From Planctomycetota bacterium (GTDB lineage: Bacteria; Planctomycetota; B15-G4; JADJEK01), in contig JADJEK010000004.1 of NCBI GenBank assembly GCA_016709145.1, forward strand, positions 124,001 to 188,000: DNA of 64,000 nucleotides, written 5' to 3'. Under the pieces are notes generated by a model. That model was not told where the DNA came from and did not search any database. It saw nothing but the letters and a program-made list of their open reading frames with translations. Shown piece after piece: positions 17,296-25,614 of the stretch; position 1 is the stretch's first letter, and every line of letters starts with the position of its first letter. Both the position numbers and the translations under genes were made by a program.

Positions 17296-17328
17296 GAACG
17301 CGAAGCGATCCGATCGACTCGCGTTCTC
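17294..17328 (+). terminator. Candidate terminator hairpin overlapping a stop codon
   Basis: Perfect 10-bp arms GAGAACGCGA (17294-17303) and TCGCGTTCTC (17319-17328), loop 15 nt. The left arm includes the last two bases of the stop codon at 17293-17295. Part of the loop and right arm recurs at 22646, see findings. Confidence 0.45.
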
Positions 17329-17356
17329 GGACCCCCTGATTCGAGTCCTCCAAAGG

Positions 17357-17403
17357 TGCAGCGGCGCCGATCTCGTCCTCCGGGACGAAGCGGCGTCGCT
17401 GCA
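17357..17403. other. Long two-part hairpin
   Basis: Outer arms TGCAGCGGCGCCG (17357-17369) and CGGCGTCGCTGCA (17391-17403) pair at 12 of 13 positions. Inside them TCGTCC (17373-17378) pairs with GGACGA (17383-17388) around a 4-nt loop. It sits between the BamE-like gene and the sigma-factor module, about 100 nt before the start codon at 17502. It could be a terminator for the upstream gene or a leader structure. No T-tract follows. Confidence 0.4.
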
Positions 17404-17501
17404 TTTGCACTCGCACCGAGCGCGTCGACGGACTTTTTCAGCAGGCTGTTAACACGCACAGTCGCCGTGGACTCCTGGGACGTGAAAGGAGGAAACCCAC
17501 C

Positions 17502-18257
17502 ATGGTTTCCAAGTCACTCGTCCTGGTGTCCACTCTCGCTCTCGCCGGTTCGATCCTGATGCCGTTCGCGCTCGCGCGGCGCGGCGCTCCGACGATCTGC
17601 TTCCCGGTCCACGTCGCCGAGTCGTACCGCTTCGTCGTCGACGTCGGCGCCAGTGATGCCGATGGCACGGAGCCGCGCGACTTGCTCCACGTCACGCTGG
17701 CGACGTTGGACAAGGAGCCGAGCGCGCTCGAACGCATGGAGACCTTGCGGCGCGCCTGCTTGCGACTCGAGCACGCCGACGACCGCTCCGCACTGATGCG
17801 CACGCTGCACGACTCGCTGCGGCAGCGCGTCCTCGATGCCGAAGCGATCGACGCACCGCCCGAGGCACGAGCGCGTGCGTGGTTCGACCTCGGCTACGCC
17901 CACGCGATCCTGACCGACTTCGGTGCCGTCCCCGACGCGACCGACACCGACCACGGAACGTTGGTCGCTCGCACGACGCGCTACCTCGACAAGGCGCTCG
18001 CGCTCACCCCGAAGGACGCGCGCATGCACGTCGGCGCCGCGTTCGCACACGCCAAGCAGAACACTGCACGCGACGTCCCGTACTTCCAACACCTGCTCGC
18101 AGCCTGGACGAGCGACGATCGGCTCGCTCGACTGAACGTCGAGGCCGCGTTGCGCCACTTCGATCCGGAACTGCTCGCGACCGCGGCGGAGGACGTGACG
18201 CGAAACCTCGAGCAAGCGCTCGCGCGCGCCAACGAGGAGTTCGCCCGGTCCACGTGA
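17502..18257 (+). CDS. Exported hypothetical protein, first gene of an ECF-sigma module
   Basis: A 251-residue protein with a signal peptide (MVSKSLVLVSTLALAGSILMPFALA). An unusually perfect Shine-Dalgarno AAAGGAGG at 17485-17492 precedes the ATG by 9 nt, predicting strong translation. The mature part is helical and Ala/Leu/Arg-rich, with 'ARAWFDLGYAHAIL' and 'LDKALALTPKDARMHVGAAFAHAKQ', which resemble TPR helices without a confident match. The last four bases overlap the GTG start of the ECF sigma gene (GTGA), so the two are translationally coupled. I infer a periplasmic partner of the sigma/FecR-like pair, either a sensor or a product under its control. No function can be assigned. Confidence 0.75.
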   Translation: MVSKSLVLVSTLALAGSILMPFALARRGAPTICFPVHVAESYRFVVDVGASDADGTEPRDLLHVTLATLDKEPSALERMETLRRACLRLEHADDRSALMRTLHDSLRQRVLDAEAIDAPPEARARAWFDLGYAHAILTDFGAVPDATDTDHGTLVARTTRYLDKALALTPKDARMHVGAAFAHAKQNTARDVPYFQHLLAAWTSDDRLARLNVEAALRHFDPELLATAAEDVTRNLEQALARANEEFARST

Positions 18258-18790
18258 GTCCGCCCGTCGTCGACGAACCCATCCTGCTGGAGCGCGCGCG
18301 AAGCGGCGATCACGCCGCCTTCGACGCGCTGCTCCAGCGTTTTGCGCCGTGCGTCCGCGGCGTGCTCATGGGCTACGTCCCCGCCGCCGACGCCGACGAC
18401 TTGATGCAAGACGTGTTCCTCGCGGCCTGGCGGGCGCTGCCCGAGTTGAACGACACCAGCGCGTTCGGCGCCTGGCTGTCGACGATCGCGCGCAATCGAG
18501 CGCGACGACATCTCGCGCGGCGCATCGTGCTCGAACCGCTGCCGGACGAACTGGTCGACACGGCGCCGCCGTCACGAGCGGACCACACGCCGAGCGGCGA
18601 AGAGATCCTGGCGCTGCTGAGAACCCTGCCCGAGGCGTATCGCGAACCCCTCCTGCTGCGATTGGTCGAACGCATGGGTGGTGCGGAGATCGCGGCCGCG
18701 ACCGGCCTCACGCACGGATCGGTCCGCGTGAATCTGTCGCGCGGCATGGAGATGCTGCGCGAACGACTGCGGCAACGAGGTTGGCCATGA
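18254..18790 (+). CDS. ECF-family RNA polymerase sigma factor
   Basis: A 178-residue sigma factor with the two ECF domains. Region 2 spans about residues 12-78: 'ARSGDHAAFDALLQRF', then 'DADDLMQDVFLAAWRALP' and 'FGAWLSTIARNRARRHL'. Region 4 spans about 115-172: 'LRTLPEAYREPLLLRLVE', then 'GAEIAAATGLTHGSVRVNLSRGM', a standard HTH. It starts with GTG at 18254 overlapping the upstream stop, and its own stop overlaps the ATG of the FecR-like gene (ATGA). It would direct RNA polymerase to a small regulon, held in check by the product of 18787-19779. The ECF subgroup is not resolved by eye. Confidence 0.93.
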   Translation: MSPPVVDEPILLERARSGDHAAFDALLQRFAPCVRGVLMGYVPAADADDLMQDVFLAAWRALPELNDTSAFGAWLSTIARNRARRHLARRIVLEPLPDELVDTAPPSRADHTPSGEEILALLRTLPEAYREPLLLRLVERMGGAEIAAATGLTHGSVRVNLSRGMEMLRERLRQRGWP

Positions 18791-19779
18791 GCGACGACTA
18801 CCTGTTCGATCCCGATGCGACGCCCGACCCGGAGATCGCGCGCCTCGAACGCGCGCTCGAGCCGTTCCGCCACGCGAACCGGCCGCAGGCGGCGCAGCGC
18901 CAGACACGACCACCGCGGCGCGGCCTGGCGTTCTGGGCGAGTTCGGTCGCGGCTGCGGCCGCCGTCGTCGTCGCCGTGGCGACGTGGCTGGACCACGGCA
19001 GCCCCGCGACGCCAAGTCCGTATCGCTTGGAGGGCGCGTTCGACGGCGCTCGCGTCTTCGCGAAGGATGGTCGCGCGCGCGCACCGGCCGAGGGCGTGCT
19101 CGCCGGAGATCGCATCGAGATCGACGAACGCGCACGCGCGCGTCTGTCGATCGGCTCGATCGGCTCGGTCGTGCTCGAAGCCAACTCGCGCGTGCGTGTC
19201 GAGGAGCGTGAGGTCGGCGACGTGCCGGACGGCGAAGCGTTCGGGCTCTACCTCGAGCGCGGCACGGTCGCGGCGTCCATCTTCGCGGCGCCGCGCGTGT
19301 TCCAAGTCGGCACGCCCGCGGGGATCGCGGTCGATCTCGGCTGCATCTACAAGACCACGGTGACCGACGACGGTCGCACGTGGCTGTCCGTGGTCAGCGG
19401 CTTCGTGGCGTTCGAAACCGAACGCAGACACGTGCTCGTGCCGGCGGGTGCGGAGTGCGAGGCGCTGCCCGGCGTCGGCCCGTTGACGCCGACATGGCAA
19501 GAAGCGCCTCACGACTACAAGGACGCGATCCGACGCATCGACGTCGAGAGCCCAGCGCCGGCCGAAGCGCTCGCCGCACTCCACGGCCAGACCGATCGGC
19601 GCGCGACGTTGACGCTGTGGCATCTGTTGACGCACGCCGAGTTCGCCGTGCGCAAGACCGCTCTCGACGTGTTGCTCGGCGCCGGGCACGTGCCCGAGGC
19701 GATCGCGCCCGAGCGATTGCTCGAGCAGGACATCGATGCACTGCTCACACTGCGCCGATCGTTCGACTGGGGTCCGTGA
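18787..19779 (+). CDS. FecR-like membrane protein, putative anti-sigma factor
   Basis: A 330-residue protein overlapping the ECF sigma stop by 4 nt. The N-terminal cytoplasmic segment (residues 1-45, 'MSDDYLFDPDATPDPEIARLE') is charged and would contact the sigma factor. One membrane helix lies at about 49-66 ('FWASSVAAAAAVVVAVATW'). The outside part contains a FecR-like beta domain at about 85-225 ('LAGDRIEIDERARARLSIG', 'LYLERGTVAASIFAAPRVF', 'VDLGCIYKTTV'). The last 90 residues are helical and HEAT-like ('RRATLTLWHLLTHAEFAVR'). The position directly after an ECF sigma gene is the standard place for its regulator. No HCC zinc-finger motif is seen, so it is not a ZAS-type anti-sigma. Confidence 0.85.
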   Translation: MSDDYLFDPDATPDPEIARLERALEPFRHANRPQAAQRQTRPPRRGLAFWASSVAAAAAVVVAVATWLDHGSPATPSPYRLEGAFDGARVFAKDGRARAPAEGVLAGDRIEIDERARARLSIGSIGSVVLEANSRVRVEEREVGDVPDGEAFGLYLERGTVAASIFAAPRVFQVGTPAGIAVDLGCIYKTTVTDDGRTWLSVVSGFVAFETERRHVLVPAGAECEALPGVGPLTPTWQEAPHDYKDAIRRIDVESPAPAEALAALHGQTDRRATLTLWHLLTHAEFAVRKTALDVLLGAGHVPEAIAPERLLEQDIDALLTLRRSFDWGP

Positions 19780-19895
19780 GCGGTCCGGAACGATGCGGGC
19801 TCCGGCCGGGTCTCCTTCGAAGCGCCGCTGGCGCGAACCGTCGACCTCGGGTTAGCGTGCGGCCCTCTCTCCCCTCGCCGCATCCAGGAGTACGC

Positions 19896-21179
19896 ATGGG
19901 TCGCCTCGTCGCATTGTCGTTGTCACTCGCCCTGATTCCCGGCCTCGCGTCCGCACAGGTCGCGGTCGGCAACATCGCCGTGACCGGCCTCTCGGACCAG
20001 CAGTTCTCGATCCTCGATCCGGTGTCTGGCAATTCGATCCCGTACCCGCTGTCGGATCTGATCGCACCCGGAGTGTCCGACTGGACGCAGTGCATTCGCT
20101 GGGATGCGGACAACCCGAACGACTTCTATGTCGGCGGCAACGGCTTCATCGGGCGCCTGACGATCACGGGCCTCGGCACGTCGAGCTACCAACTCATCAC
20201 CAATCAGGTCGGCATCATCTCCGAGGTGTCGATCGACGACGACGGCTCGCTGGTGTGCGTGGACTCGACGTCGAACCAAGTGATCCGCGTCGATGCGAAC
20301 ACCGGCGCGATCACCCCGATCACGAGCGGCCCGCAGCCGTGGGGTACCGACGCCAACTGCGGCGCGCTCGATCCGACCACGGGCGACATCTGGGTCGGTT
20401 CGAACAAGGCGCTGTACCGCATCGTCGGCGGCGTCGGCACTCCGGTGCTCTACAGCTCGGGTTGGAGCTCGGGTGGGTCGGCGTATTGCTCGGGCATCGC
20501 GGTCGACGGCCTCACCGGTGAGGTCTACATCTCGGTGCTGACCGCCGAACTCGTCGCGCGCGTCGAGCCCAATGGTTCGCTCACGAACCTCGCTCCCCCG
20601 CACAGCGTGAAGCAGCCGAACGGCCTCGCGTTCGACCAGAACGGCGACCTCGTCGTCTGCGGCGGAGCGAACCTGCTGAACACCGTCGACCGCGTGCCGC
20701 GCAACGGCGGCACGCCGACGCCGCTCGGTCAGATCGCGGGTCAGTTCTTCCTCGCCTCCGGAATCACGGTCGTGCTCGACACGTGCCCTGGCGACGTCGA
20801 GGACTACGGCCAAGGTTGCGCGGGCACCGGCGGATTCACGCCGGCGATGACGCTGAGCGGTTGCGCCGCGCCGGGCGAAGTGGTGTCGATCGACATCGCG
20901 AACGGTCTCGGCGGCGCGCCGTCGGTGATCTTCTTCGGCCTCGGGCAGTCCGCGATCCCGATGGGCGCGGGCTGCACGCTGAACGTGTTCCCGTTGCTCG
21001 CGCCGACGCTTTCGTTCCCGCTGCTCGGGTCGGGCGCGGGCGACGGCAACATGACGCTGCAAGGCATCATGCCGGCCGGCACCAGCGGCTTGATCTTCAC
21101 CATGCAGCTGTTCGTCGCCGATCCAGCCAGTCCGATCGGCGCAGCGGCATCGAACGGCGTGAAGGTCACGATCGGCTGA
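19896..21179 (+). CDS. Secreted beta-propeller protein with planctomycete C-terminal domain
   Basis: A 427-residue exported protein. The ATG at 19896 follows AGGAG by 6 nt, and a signal peptide (MGRLVALSLSLALIPGLASA) is clear. Residues about 22-300 contain NHL/SMP-30-type propeller blades ('ISEVSIDDDGSLVCVDSTSN', 'NCGALDPTTGDIWVGS', 'PNGLAFDQNGDLVVCGG'). From 'CPGDVEDYGQGCAGTGG' onward, about 125 residues form a beta-rich C-terminal domain with pairs of Cys and the ending 'ASNGVKVTIG'. Related endings occur at 11631-15410 and 42721-43950. No catalytic residue is visible. It may be controlled by the ECF module just upstream, but a separate promoter is likely across the 116-nt gap. Confidence 0.85.
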   Translation: MGRLVALSLSLALIPGLASAQVAVGNIAVTGLSDQQFSILDPVSGNSIPYPLSDLIAPGVSDWTQCIRWDADNPNDFYVGGNGFIGRLTITGLGTSSYQLITNQVGIISEVSIDDDGSLVCVDSTSNQVIRVDANTGAITPITSGPQPWGTDANCGALDPTTGDIWVGSNKALYRIVGGVGTPVLYSSGWSSGGSAYCSGIAVDGLTGEVYISVLTAELVARVEPNGSLTNLAPPHSVKQPNGLAFDQNGDLVVCGGANLLNTVDRVPRNGGTPTPLGQIAGQFFLASGITVVLDTCPGDVEDYGQGCAGTGGFTPAMTLSGCAAPGEVVSIDIANGLGGAPSVIFFGLGQSAIPMGAGCTLNVFPLLAPTLSFPLLGSGAGDGNMTLQGIMPAGTSGLIFTMQLFVADPASPIGAAASNGVKVTIG

Positions 21180-21200
21180 GCGATCCCAGTCCCACGAGTG

Positions 21201-21232
21201 GCCGGCGCGCGAGGGCGACCTCGCGCGCCGGC
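21201..21232. terminator. Strong terminator hairpin with GNRA loop
   Basis: Perfect 14-bp arms GCCGGCGCGCGAGG (21201-21214) and CCTCGCGCGCCGGC (21219-21232) around the loop GCGA. It lies 22 nt after the stop of the propeller gene and is followed by GTCGTT. Confidence 0.7.
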
Positions 21233-21264
21233 GTCGTTCCCGGAGCCGACCGAGAGATCTCGCC

Positions 21265-22632
21265 ATGACGCGTCGACGTTCGAGCCTGCTGCGCGATCCG
21301 GTCCACGGCGACGTCGCGCTGACTCCCGAAGAGCTGTCGATCCTCGACACACGCGAAGTGCAGCGCCTGCGCGGCGTGCGGCAATTGGGCACGGCGTACC
21401 TCGTCTATCCGGGCGCCATGCACTCGCGCTTCGAGCACTCGATCGGCTCGTGCCACATGGCGTCGGTGATGATCGAAGCGATCGAACGCAACCGAGCGTT
21501 CGCGCCGACGGAATGTCTCGGCGTCACACCCGAAGAAGAGCGGCTCGTGCGCATCGCGGCGTTGCTGCACGACGTCACGCACATCCCGTTCGGACACAAC
21601 ATCGAAGACCAGACCGGTCTGTTCGAACGACACGATGCCCCCGCGCGCATCGAACGCGCGCTGACGTCGGGCGAACTCGGCGAGCGGTTGGCGGCCGCGC
21701 GCATCACCGACGAAATCCTCGGCATCCTCGGCGCGGGCCCGCTCGCGACCAAGGTGCCGGAGTATTGGCAGCAGATCGTCAGCGACACGATCTGCTCCGA
21801 CATCTTCGACTACCTGAAGCGTGACGCCTACTTCACGGGCTTGGCTCTCGCGTACGACCCGCGCCTCGTGCACGGATTCAAGATCGATCGCGTCAGCGGC
21901 AACTTGTTCATCGACGTCGCCAAGCGCGGACTCGTGCGCGAAGACGTGCTGTCCGAAATCGTGCGCATGCTCGAGGCCCGCTACTACTTCTCCGAACGGG
22001 TCTACTACCACCACGCGAAGATCGCCGCCGGGGCGCTCGTGGCGAAGTCGGTCGAGTACGCGATCGTGAGCGGCGCGGCGCGGGAGCAGGACTTCTACGC
22101 GCTCACCGACGACGGAATGATCGCGTTCCTCGAAGGTCTGCCCTACGTGAACGACGCCGGAGCGCGGCGCACGCGGCGCATGCTCGAGCGGTTCCGATCA
22201 CGCCGCTTGCTGAAGCGATGCGGCGTGTATCCGCGTTACGCCAATCGCTCGATGCAAGAGTCGCTGGTCGAGCGCTTCTTCACGCCGGGCCGACACGCCG
22301 AGCGCGCCGAGACCGAGCGTCGCATCGAACACGCCGCCGCCGCGCAACTCGGGCACGAAGTCGACGTCATGCTGTATTGCCCAGCGCGCCGCATGCAGTT
22401 GAAAGAAGCGCGCATTCACGTGCGCTTCCCCGGCGAGGCGACGGTGCGACCGTTGAACGACTTCTCCGACCGCATCCCGCGCCTGAAGGACTTGGAAGAG
22501 AGCTACCGCAACTTGTGGAAGTTCTACGTGCTTACGTCCGAACACGACGCGAAGGCGATCCACGTGCTGCAACGCATCTTGGAGCGCGAGCTGCCCGGCG
22601 CCGTGAACGTCTACCGACCCGACGGGGACTGA
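21265..22632 (+). CDS. HD-domain metal-dependent phosphohydrolase (COG1078, dGTPase/SAMHD1-like)
   Basis: A 455-residue cytoplasmic protein. The metal-binding HD residues are visible: His in 'GAMHSRFEHSIGS' (about residue 55), the HD pair in 'IAALLHDVTHIPFGH' (about 100), and a later Asp in 'SDTICSDIFDYLKRDA' (about 185). The opening 'RDPVHGDVALTPEELSILDT' and 'REVQRLRGVRQLGTAYLVYPGA' are typical of the YwfO/COG1078 group, whose members hydrolyse dNTPs or related nucleotides. Length is within the family range of 400-500. It stands between two secreted-protein genes and shows no operon partner. The substrate is not determined. Confidence 0.92.
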   Translation: MTRRRSSLLRDPVHGDVALTPEELSILDTREVQRLRGVRQLGTAYLVYPGAMHSRFEHSIGSCHMASVMIEAIERNRAFAPTECLGVTPEEERLVRIAALLHDVTHIPFGHNIEDQTGLFERHDAPARIERALTSGELGERLAAARITDEILGILGAGPLATKVPEYWQQIVSDTICSDIFDYLKRDAYFTGLALAYDPRLVHGFKIDRVSGNLFIDVAKRGLVREDVLSEIVRMLEARYYFSERVYYHHAKIAAGALVAKSVEYAIVSGAAREQDFYALTDDGMIAFLEGLPYVNDAGARRTRRMLERFRSRRLLKRCGVYPRYANRSMQESLVERFFTPGRHAERAETERRIEHAAAAQLGHEVDVMLYCPARRMQLKEARIHVRFPGEATVRPLNDFSDRIPRLKDLEESYRNLWKFYVLTSEHDAKAIHVLQRILERELPGAVNVYRPDGD

Positions 22633-22716
22633 CAAAAGGTACGTCGATCCGATCGATTCACGTTCTCGGCCTTCCAGGTGTCCGAGGCAGCGCGCGGCCC
22701 CGATCGACCGAGCGGC

Positions 22717-22722
22717 TATACT
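22717..22722 (+). promoter_or_regulatory. Candidate -10 box for the DUF1570 gene
   Basis: TATACT, five of six matches to the sigma-70 consensus in a GC-rich stretch, 45 nt before the start codon at 22767. No good -35 hexamer is seen 16-18 nt upstream, so only the -10 is proposed. Confidence 0.35.
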
Positions 22723-22766
22723 CCGAGCCCTTCCGCGCCGCCCCCTGTTCGTTCGGAGTTCCCGTG

Positions 22767-23915
22767 ATGCGCGCCCGCTGGCCTCTGGCCACCTTGGTTT
22801 CGTCGCTGTTCGTGGTCGCGTCGACGTCCCTGTCGCTGTTCGCGTTCGACGACCCACCGAAGCCAGCCCCAGCCGACGCTCCGAAGCCGGCGGCGGGTGA
22901 GGACGAAGAGGACTTCATGAAGCGCGACCGCTTCACGCTGCGCGGTCAAGAAGTCATGGACCGGCTCGACGAAGCGTACGGCAAGGGCTTCTGGACCTAC
23001 TTCTTCGACGACAGCGTGATGCCGCGCCCGTATCTGGTGGCGGCGCAGACGAAGGCGAGCTTCGACCCCGACACGCTCAAGAAGGAATACGCCGAGATCC
23101 TCGGGTACCTCTATCAGGAGTTCTACCGGCAGTACCGGTCGATCGCGGACCTCAAGGACGTCGACGAGCCCGTCACCGTGCTCGTGTTCGACAGCCGCGA
23201 CGACTACAAGAAAGTGCGCGAGGACAAGCCCGAACTCCGGCTCGCGAACGAGGAGTTCATCGCCGGCTACTACGTGCCGTCGACGGGCATCCTCTACCAA
23301 TGGCGCCAGAGCGACCTGTGGCACGTGATGTTCCACGAAGGGACGCATCAGCTCGTCGACTACGCGACCGGCCGCAAGGTCATGCAGTTCAACGAGTCGC
23401 CGTGGTTCCAGGAAGGCATCGCCGACTTCATGGGTGGCCACAAGTCGAAGCTGGTCTACAGCGAGGAGAAGAAGGGCTTCGTGCGCGAGTTCCAACTCGG
23501 CCAATTCATCGCCGATCGCTTCCAGACCGCACAGAGCGCGATCCTCAGCGAATCGGCATTCAGCGTGCGCGAACTCGTCGGCATGGACTTCATGAAGTTC
23601 AAGGCCGCGCAGAACAACCAGGAAGGCAACTCGAACAACCAGCGCATCACGGGACTCGTGTACGCGCAGGGTTGGGCGCTCGTGCAGTTCCTGAACAACT
23701 TCCAGGGCGGCAAGTACGAGCCGATGTTCCGCGAGTTCTTCAAGGCCGAGCTGCAAGGCAAGGGCAACGAGAAGTCGTTCGGCGAGATCTTCCTGCTCGA
23801 GACCGACGAGGACTGGGACGAGTTCAACGAGGAGTACGTCGAGTTCGTCTCCACCGACCTGCGCCGCATGCGCCTGAAGGTCGACAAGGAGAAGAAGGAA
23901 AAGGGCGAGAAGTAA
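22767..23915 (+). CDS. DUF1570 family secreted metalloprotease-like protein
   Basis: A 382-residue exported protein with a signal peptide (MRARWPLATLVSSLFVVASTSLSLFA). A GTG codon immediately before the ATG could also start translation. After a Pro/Ala/Asp-rich linker the DUF1570 domain fills residues about 50-350. The zinc-binding motif is HEGTH ('WHVMFHEGTHQLVDY', about residue 190), followed by 'PWFQEGIADFMGG', which supplies the third ligand Glu. DUF1570 proteins are abundant in planctomycetes, are annotated as peptidases from this motif and are not well characterised. The C-terminus is a highly charged Lys/Glu tail. The next gene begins 18 nt downstream. Confidence 0.88.
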   Translation: MRARWPLATLVSSLFVVASTSLSLFAFDDPPKPAPADAPKPAAGEDEEDFMKRDRFTLRGQEVMDRLDEAYGKGFWTYFFDDSVMPRPYLVAAQTKASFDPDTLKKEYAEILGYLYQEFYRQYRSIADLKDVDEPVTVLVFDSRDDYKKVREDKPELRLANEEFIAGYYVPSTGILYQWRQSDLWHVMFHEGTHQLVDYATGRKVMQFNESPWFQEGIADFMGGHKSKLVYSEEKKGFVREFQLGQFIADRFQTAQSAILSESAFSVRELVGMDFMKFKAAQNNQEGNSNNQRITGLVYAQGWALVQFLNNFQGGKYEPMFREFFKAELQGKGNEKSFGEIFLLETDEDWDEFNEEYVEFVSTDLRRMRLKVDKEKKEKGEK

Positions 23916-23933
23916 GTCCGCCCGCGCGCTCCC

Positions 23934-25568
23934 ATGCGCGTCCAGACGCTCGTTGGCGCCGTCCTGCTCCTGGCCGCGTTCGTGGTCGGCGTGGTGGTCC
24001 GTGACCGGGCAAGGCTGCGCGAAGGCGAGGACCTGAAGCCGCGGCCCGACGCGCTCGAGTACGGACTCGCCGCGCGTTCGCTCGTAACCGAAGGCCGATT
24101 CGCGATCGACGTCGGTGGGGTCGCATTTGCACCGCGATACCCGATCGGCTTTCCCGCGCTCGCGGCGCCGTTCGTGGCCTTGCGCGGCGGCGATCCGGCC
24201 GGGGTCGTCGATGCGGCGTACACCTACGGCCTGCTCCTGATCGTCTTGTTGGCCGTGCTCGGCTACTTGTCGGCCGGTGCGCTCGGTGCCGTCGTCGCGG
24301 CGACGCTCGGCGCACTGTCGCCCGCGCTGGTGCGCGCCTCGACGCTGGGCTTGTCGGAAACGGCGAGCGCGTGCGCGATCACGGCCGCGCTCGTGGGTTT
24401 CATCCTCGCGCACCATCGCCTCGGGCGCGGCTGGACGCGAAGCTGGCTCGCGCTCGCGGGCCTCGCGCTCGCCGCCGCGTTCGCGATCCGCGTCACGGCG
24501 GTGTTGCTCGTGCCGGCGTTGGTCGCCGCAACGTGGACGATGCGAGGGCAGACGTCGCGAGCGGAACGACTACGCGAGTCGACGTGGTTGCTCGCTCCGC
24601 TGGCCGTGATCGGCGCCGCGATCGCCGCTTGGAACGCTTCGAGGTTCGGCTCGCCGTTCCACGACGGCTACCGCTTCTGGGTGCCCGAGCTCTACGGGAA
24701 CCGAGAGCTGCTGTTCTCGATGCGCTACGCGCTTTCGCCCGTGCCCGGGTACTGGGATCGCTCGCATCTCGACGTGTATGCGCACGCGCTCGGTGGACGT
24801 GACGCGTACTTGTGGACGACGGGCGCGTTGTTGCTCGCCGGACTCGGCCTCGCTCGCGGGCTCACGGTGGAGCGGCGCTGTCTCGTCGCTCGCACGTTGG
24901 TGTGGACCATCGCGACGTTCGTGCCCGTGCTCGTGCTGTTCCACCTGCTCTACGCGTGGCAGGACCGCCGCTTCCTGGTGCCCGCGATCCCGATCGTCGC
25001 CGCTCTCGCGGGTGCCGGCGCCGAGTTCGTGCGCACCGGAATGGCACGCAGTTCGAAGCGCTTCGCGTGGCTCGCGTTCGCGTTGCCGGTGTTCCTCGGG
25101 TTCGATCTGGCCGAGCGCCAGGAAGCGCGGGCGCCCGGGTCGACGCCGCCGTCGCTGCATGACGCGCTGCACGGCGCTCGAACCCAGATCGCCGACGACG
25201 CCGTCCTCGTCGTCAACTTCCCCGTGAGCCTCGCGCGCGCTTGGCTCGGGGCGCACGAAGTGTGGGTGCAAGACCGCGCGAGCGCGGACCCACAGCATCT
25301 GGAACGCGCGGCACGCCAGGGTCGACGCGGTCTCGATGGCGACGTGCCCGAAGCGCGGTCACTGATCGAGGGCGGCCAACCCGACGCGAGCGCGGTCGAC
25401 GCGTTGATCGCCGTCGCGGCGACCCGCCCCGTGCTGCTGCTGACCGCGATCGGCGAAGGTGACGGAGCCGCGGCGCGCGCGGCGCTGCTTCGATCGGCCG
25501 ACTTCGAGCCGGTGCTGGCCGGGCCGACGGTGACGATCGAGCGCATCGTCCCGCGTCGCCCGCGCTGA
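23934..25568 (+). CDS. Polytopic membrane protein, GT-C glycosyltransferase-like (ArnT/PMT group)
   Basis: A 544-residue protein with about ten hydrophobic segments. The N-terminal segment is a membrane anchor followed by 'LKPRPDALEYGLAARSLVTEG', where the Asp/Glu pair (D, E in 'DALEY') resembles the first-loop acidic motif of GT-C enzymes, followed by 'PRYPIGFPALAAPF' (the Y-P-P/F pattern common in ArnT-like proteins). The C-terminal 150 residues are soluble and contain no recognised domain. GT-C enzymes transfer sugars from lipid-linked donors outside the membrane. It starts 18 nt after the DUF1570 stop, suggesting cotranscription. Acceptor and donor are unknown. Confidence 0.65.
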   Translation: MRVQTLVGAVLLLAAFVVGVVVRDRARLREGEDLKPRPDALEYGLAARSLVTEGRFAIDVGGVAFAPRYPIGFPALAAPFVALRGGDPAGVVDAAYTYGLLLIVLLAVLGYLSAGALGAVVAATLGALSPALVRASTLGLSETASACAITAALVGFILAHHRLGRGWTRSWLALAGLALAAAFAIRVTAVLLVPALVAATWTMRGQTSRAERLRESTWLLAPLAVIGAAIAAWNASRFGSPFHDGYRFWVPELYGNRELLFSMRYALSPVPGYWDRSHLDVYAHALGGRDAYLWTTGALLLAGLGLARGLTVERRCLVARTLVWTIATFVPVLVLFHLLYAWQDRRFLVPAIPIVAALAGAGAEFVRTGMARSSKRFAWLAFALPVFLGFDLAERQEARAPGSTPPSLHDALHGARTQIADDAVLVVNFPVSLARAWLGAHEVWVQDRASADPQHLERAARQGRRGLDGDVPEARSLIEGGQPDASAVDALIAVAATRPVLLLTAIGEGDGAAARAALLRSADFEPVLAGPTVTIERIVPRRPR

Positions 25569-25614
25569 GCCCGCTCGCTACGATCTCGCGCTTTTGCGCA
25601 CCCGGAGAATCGCC

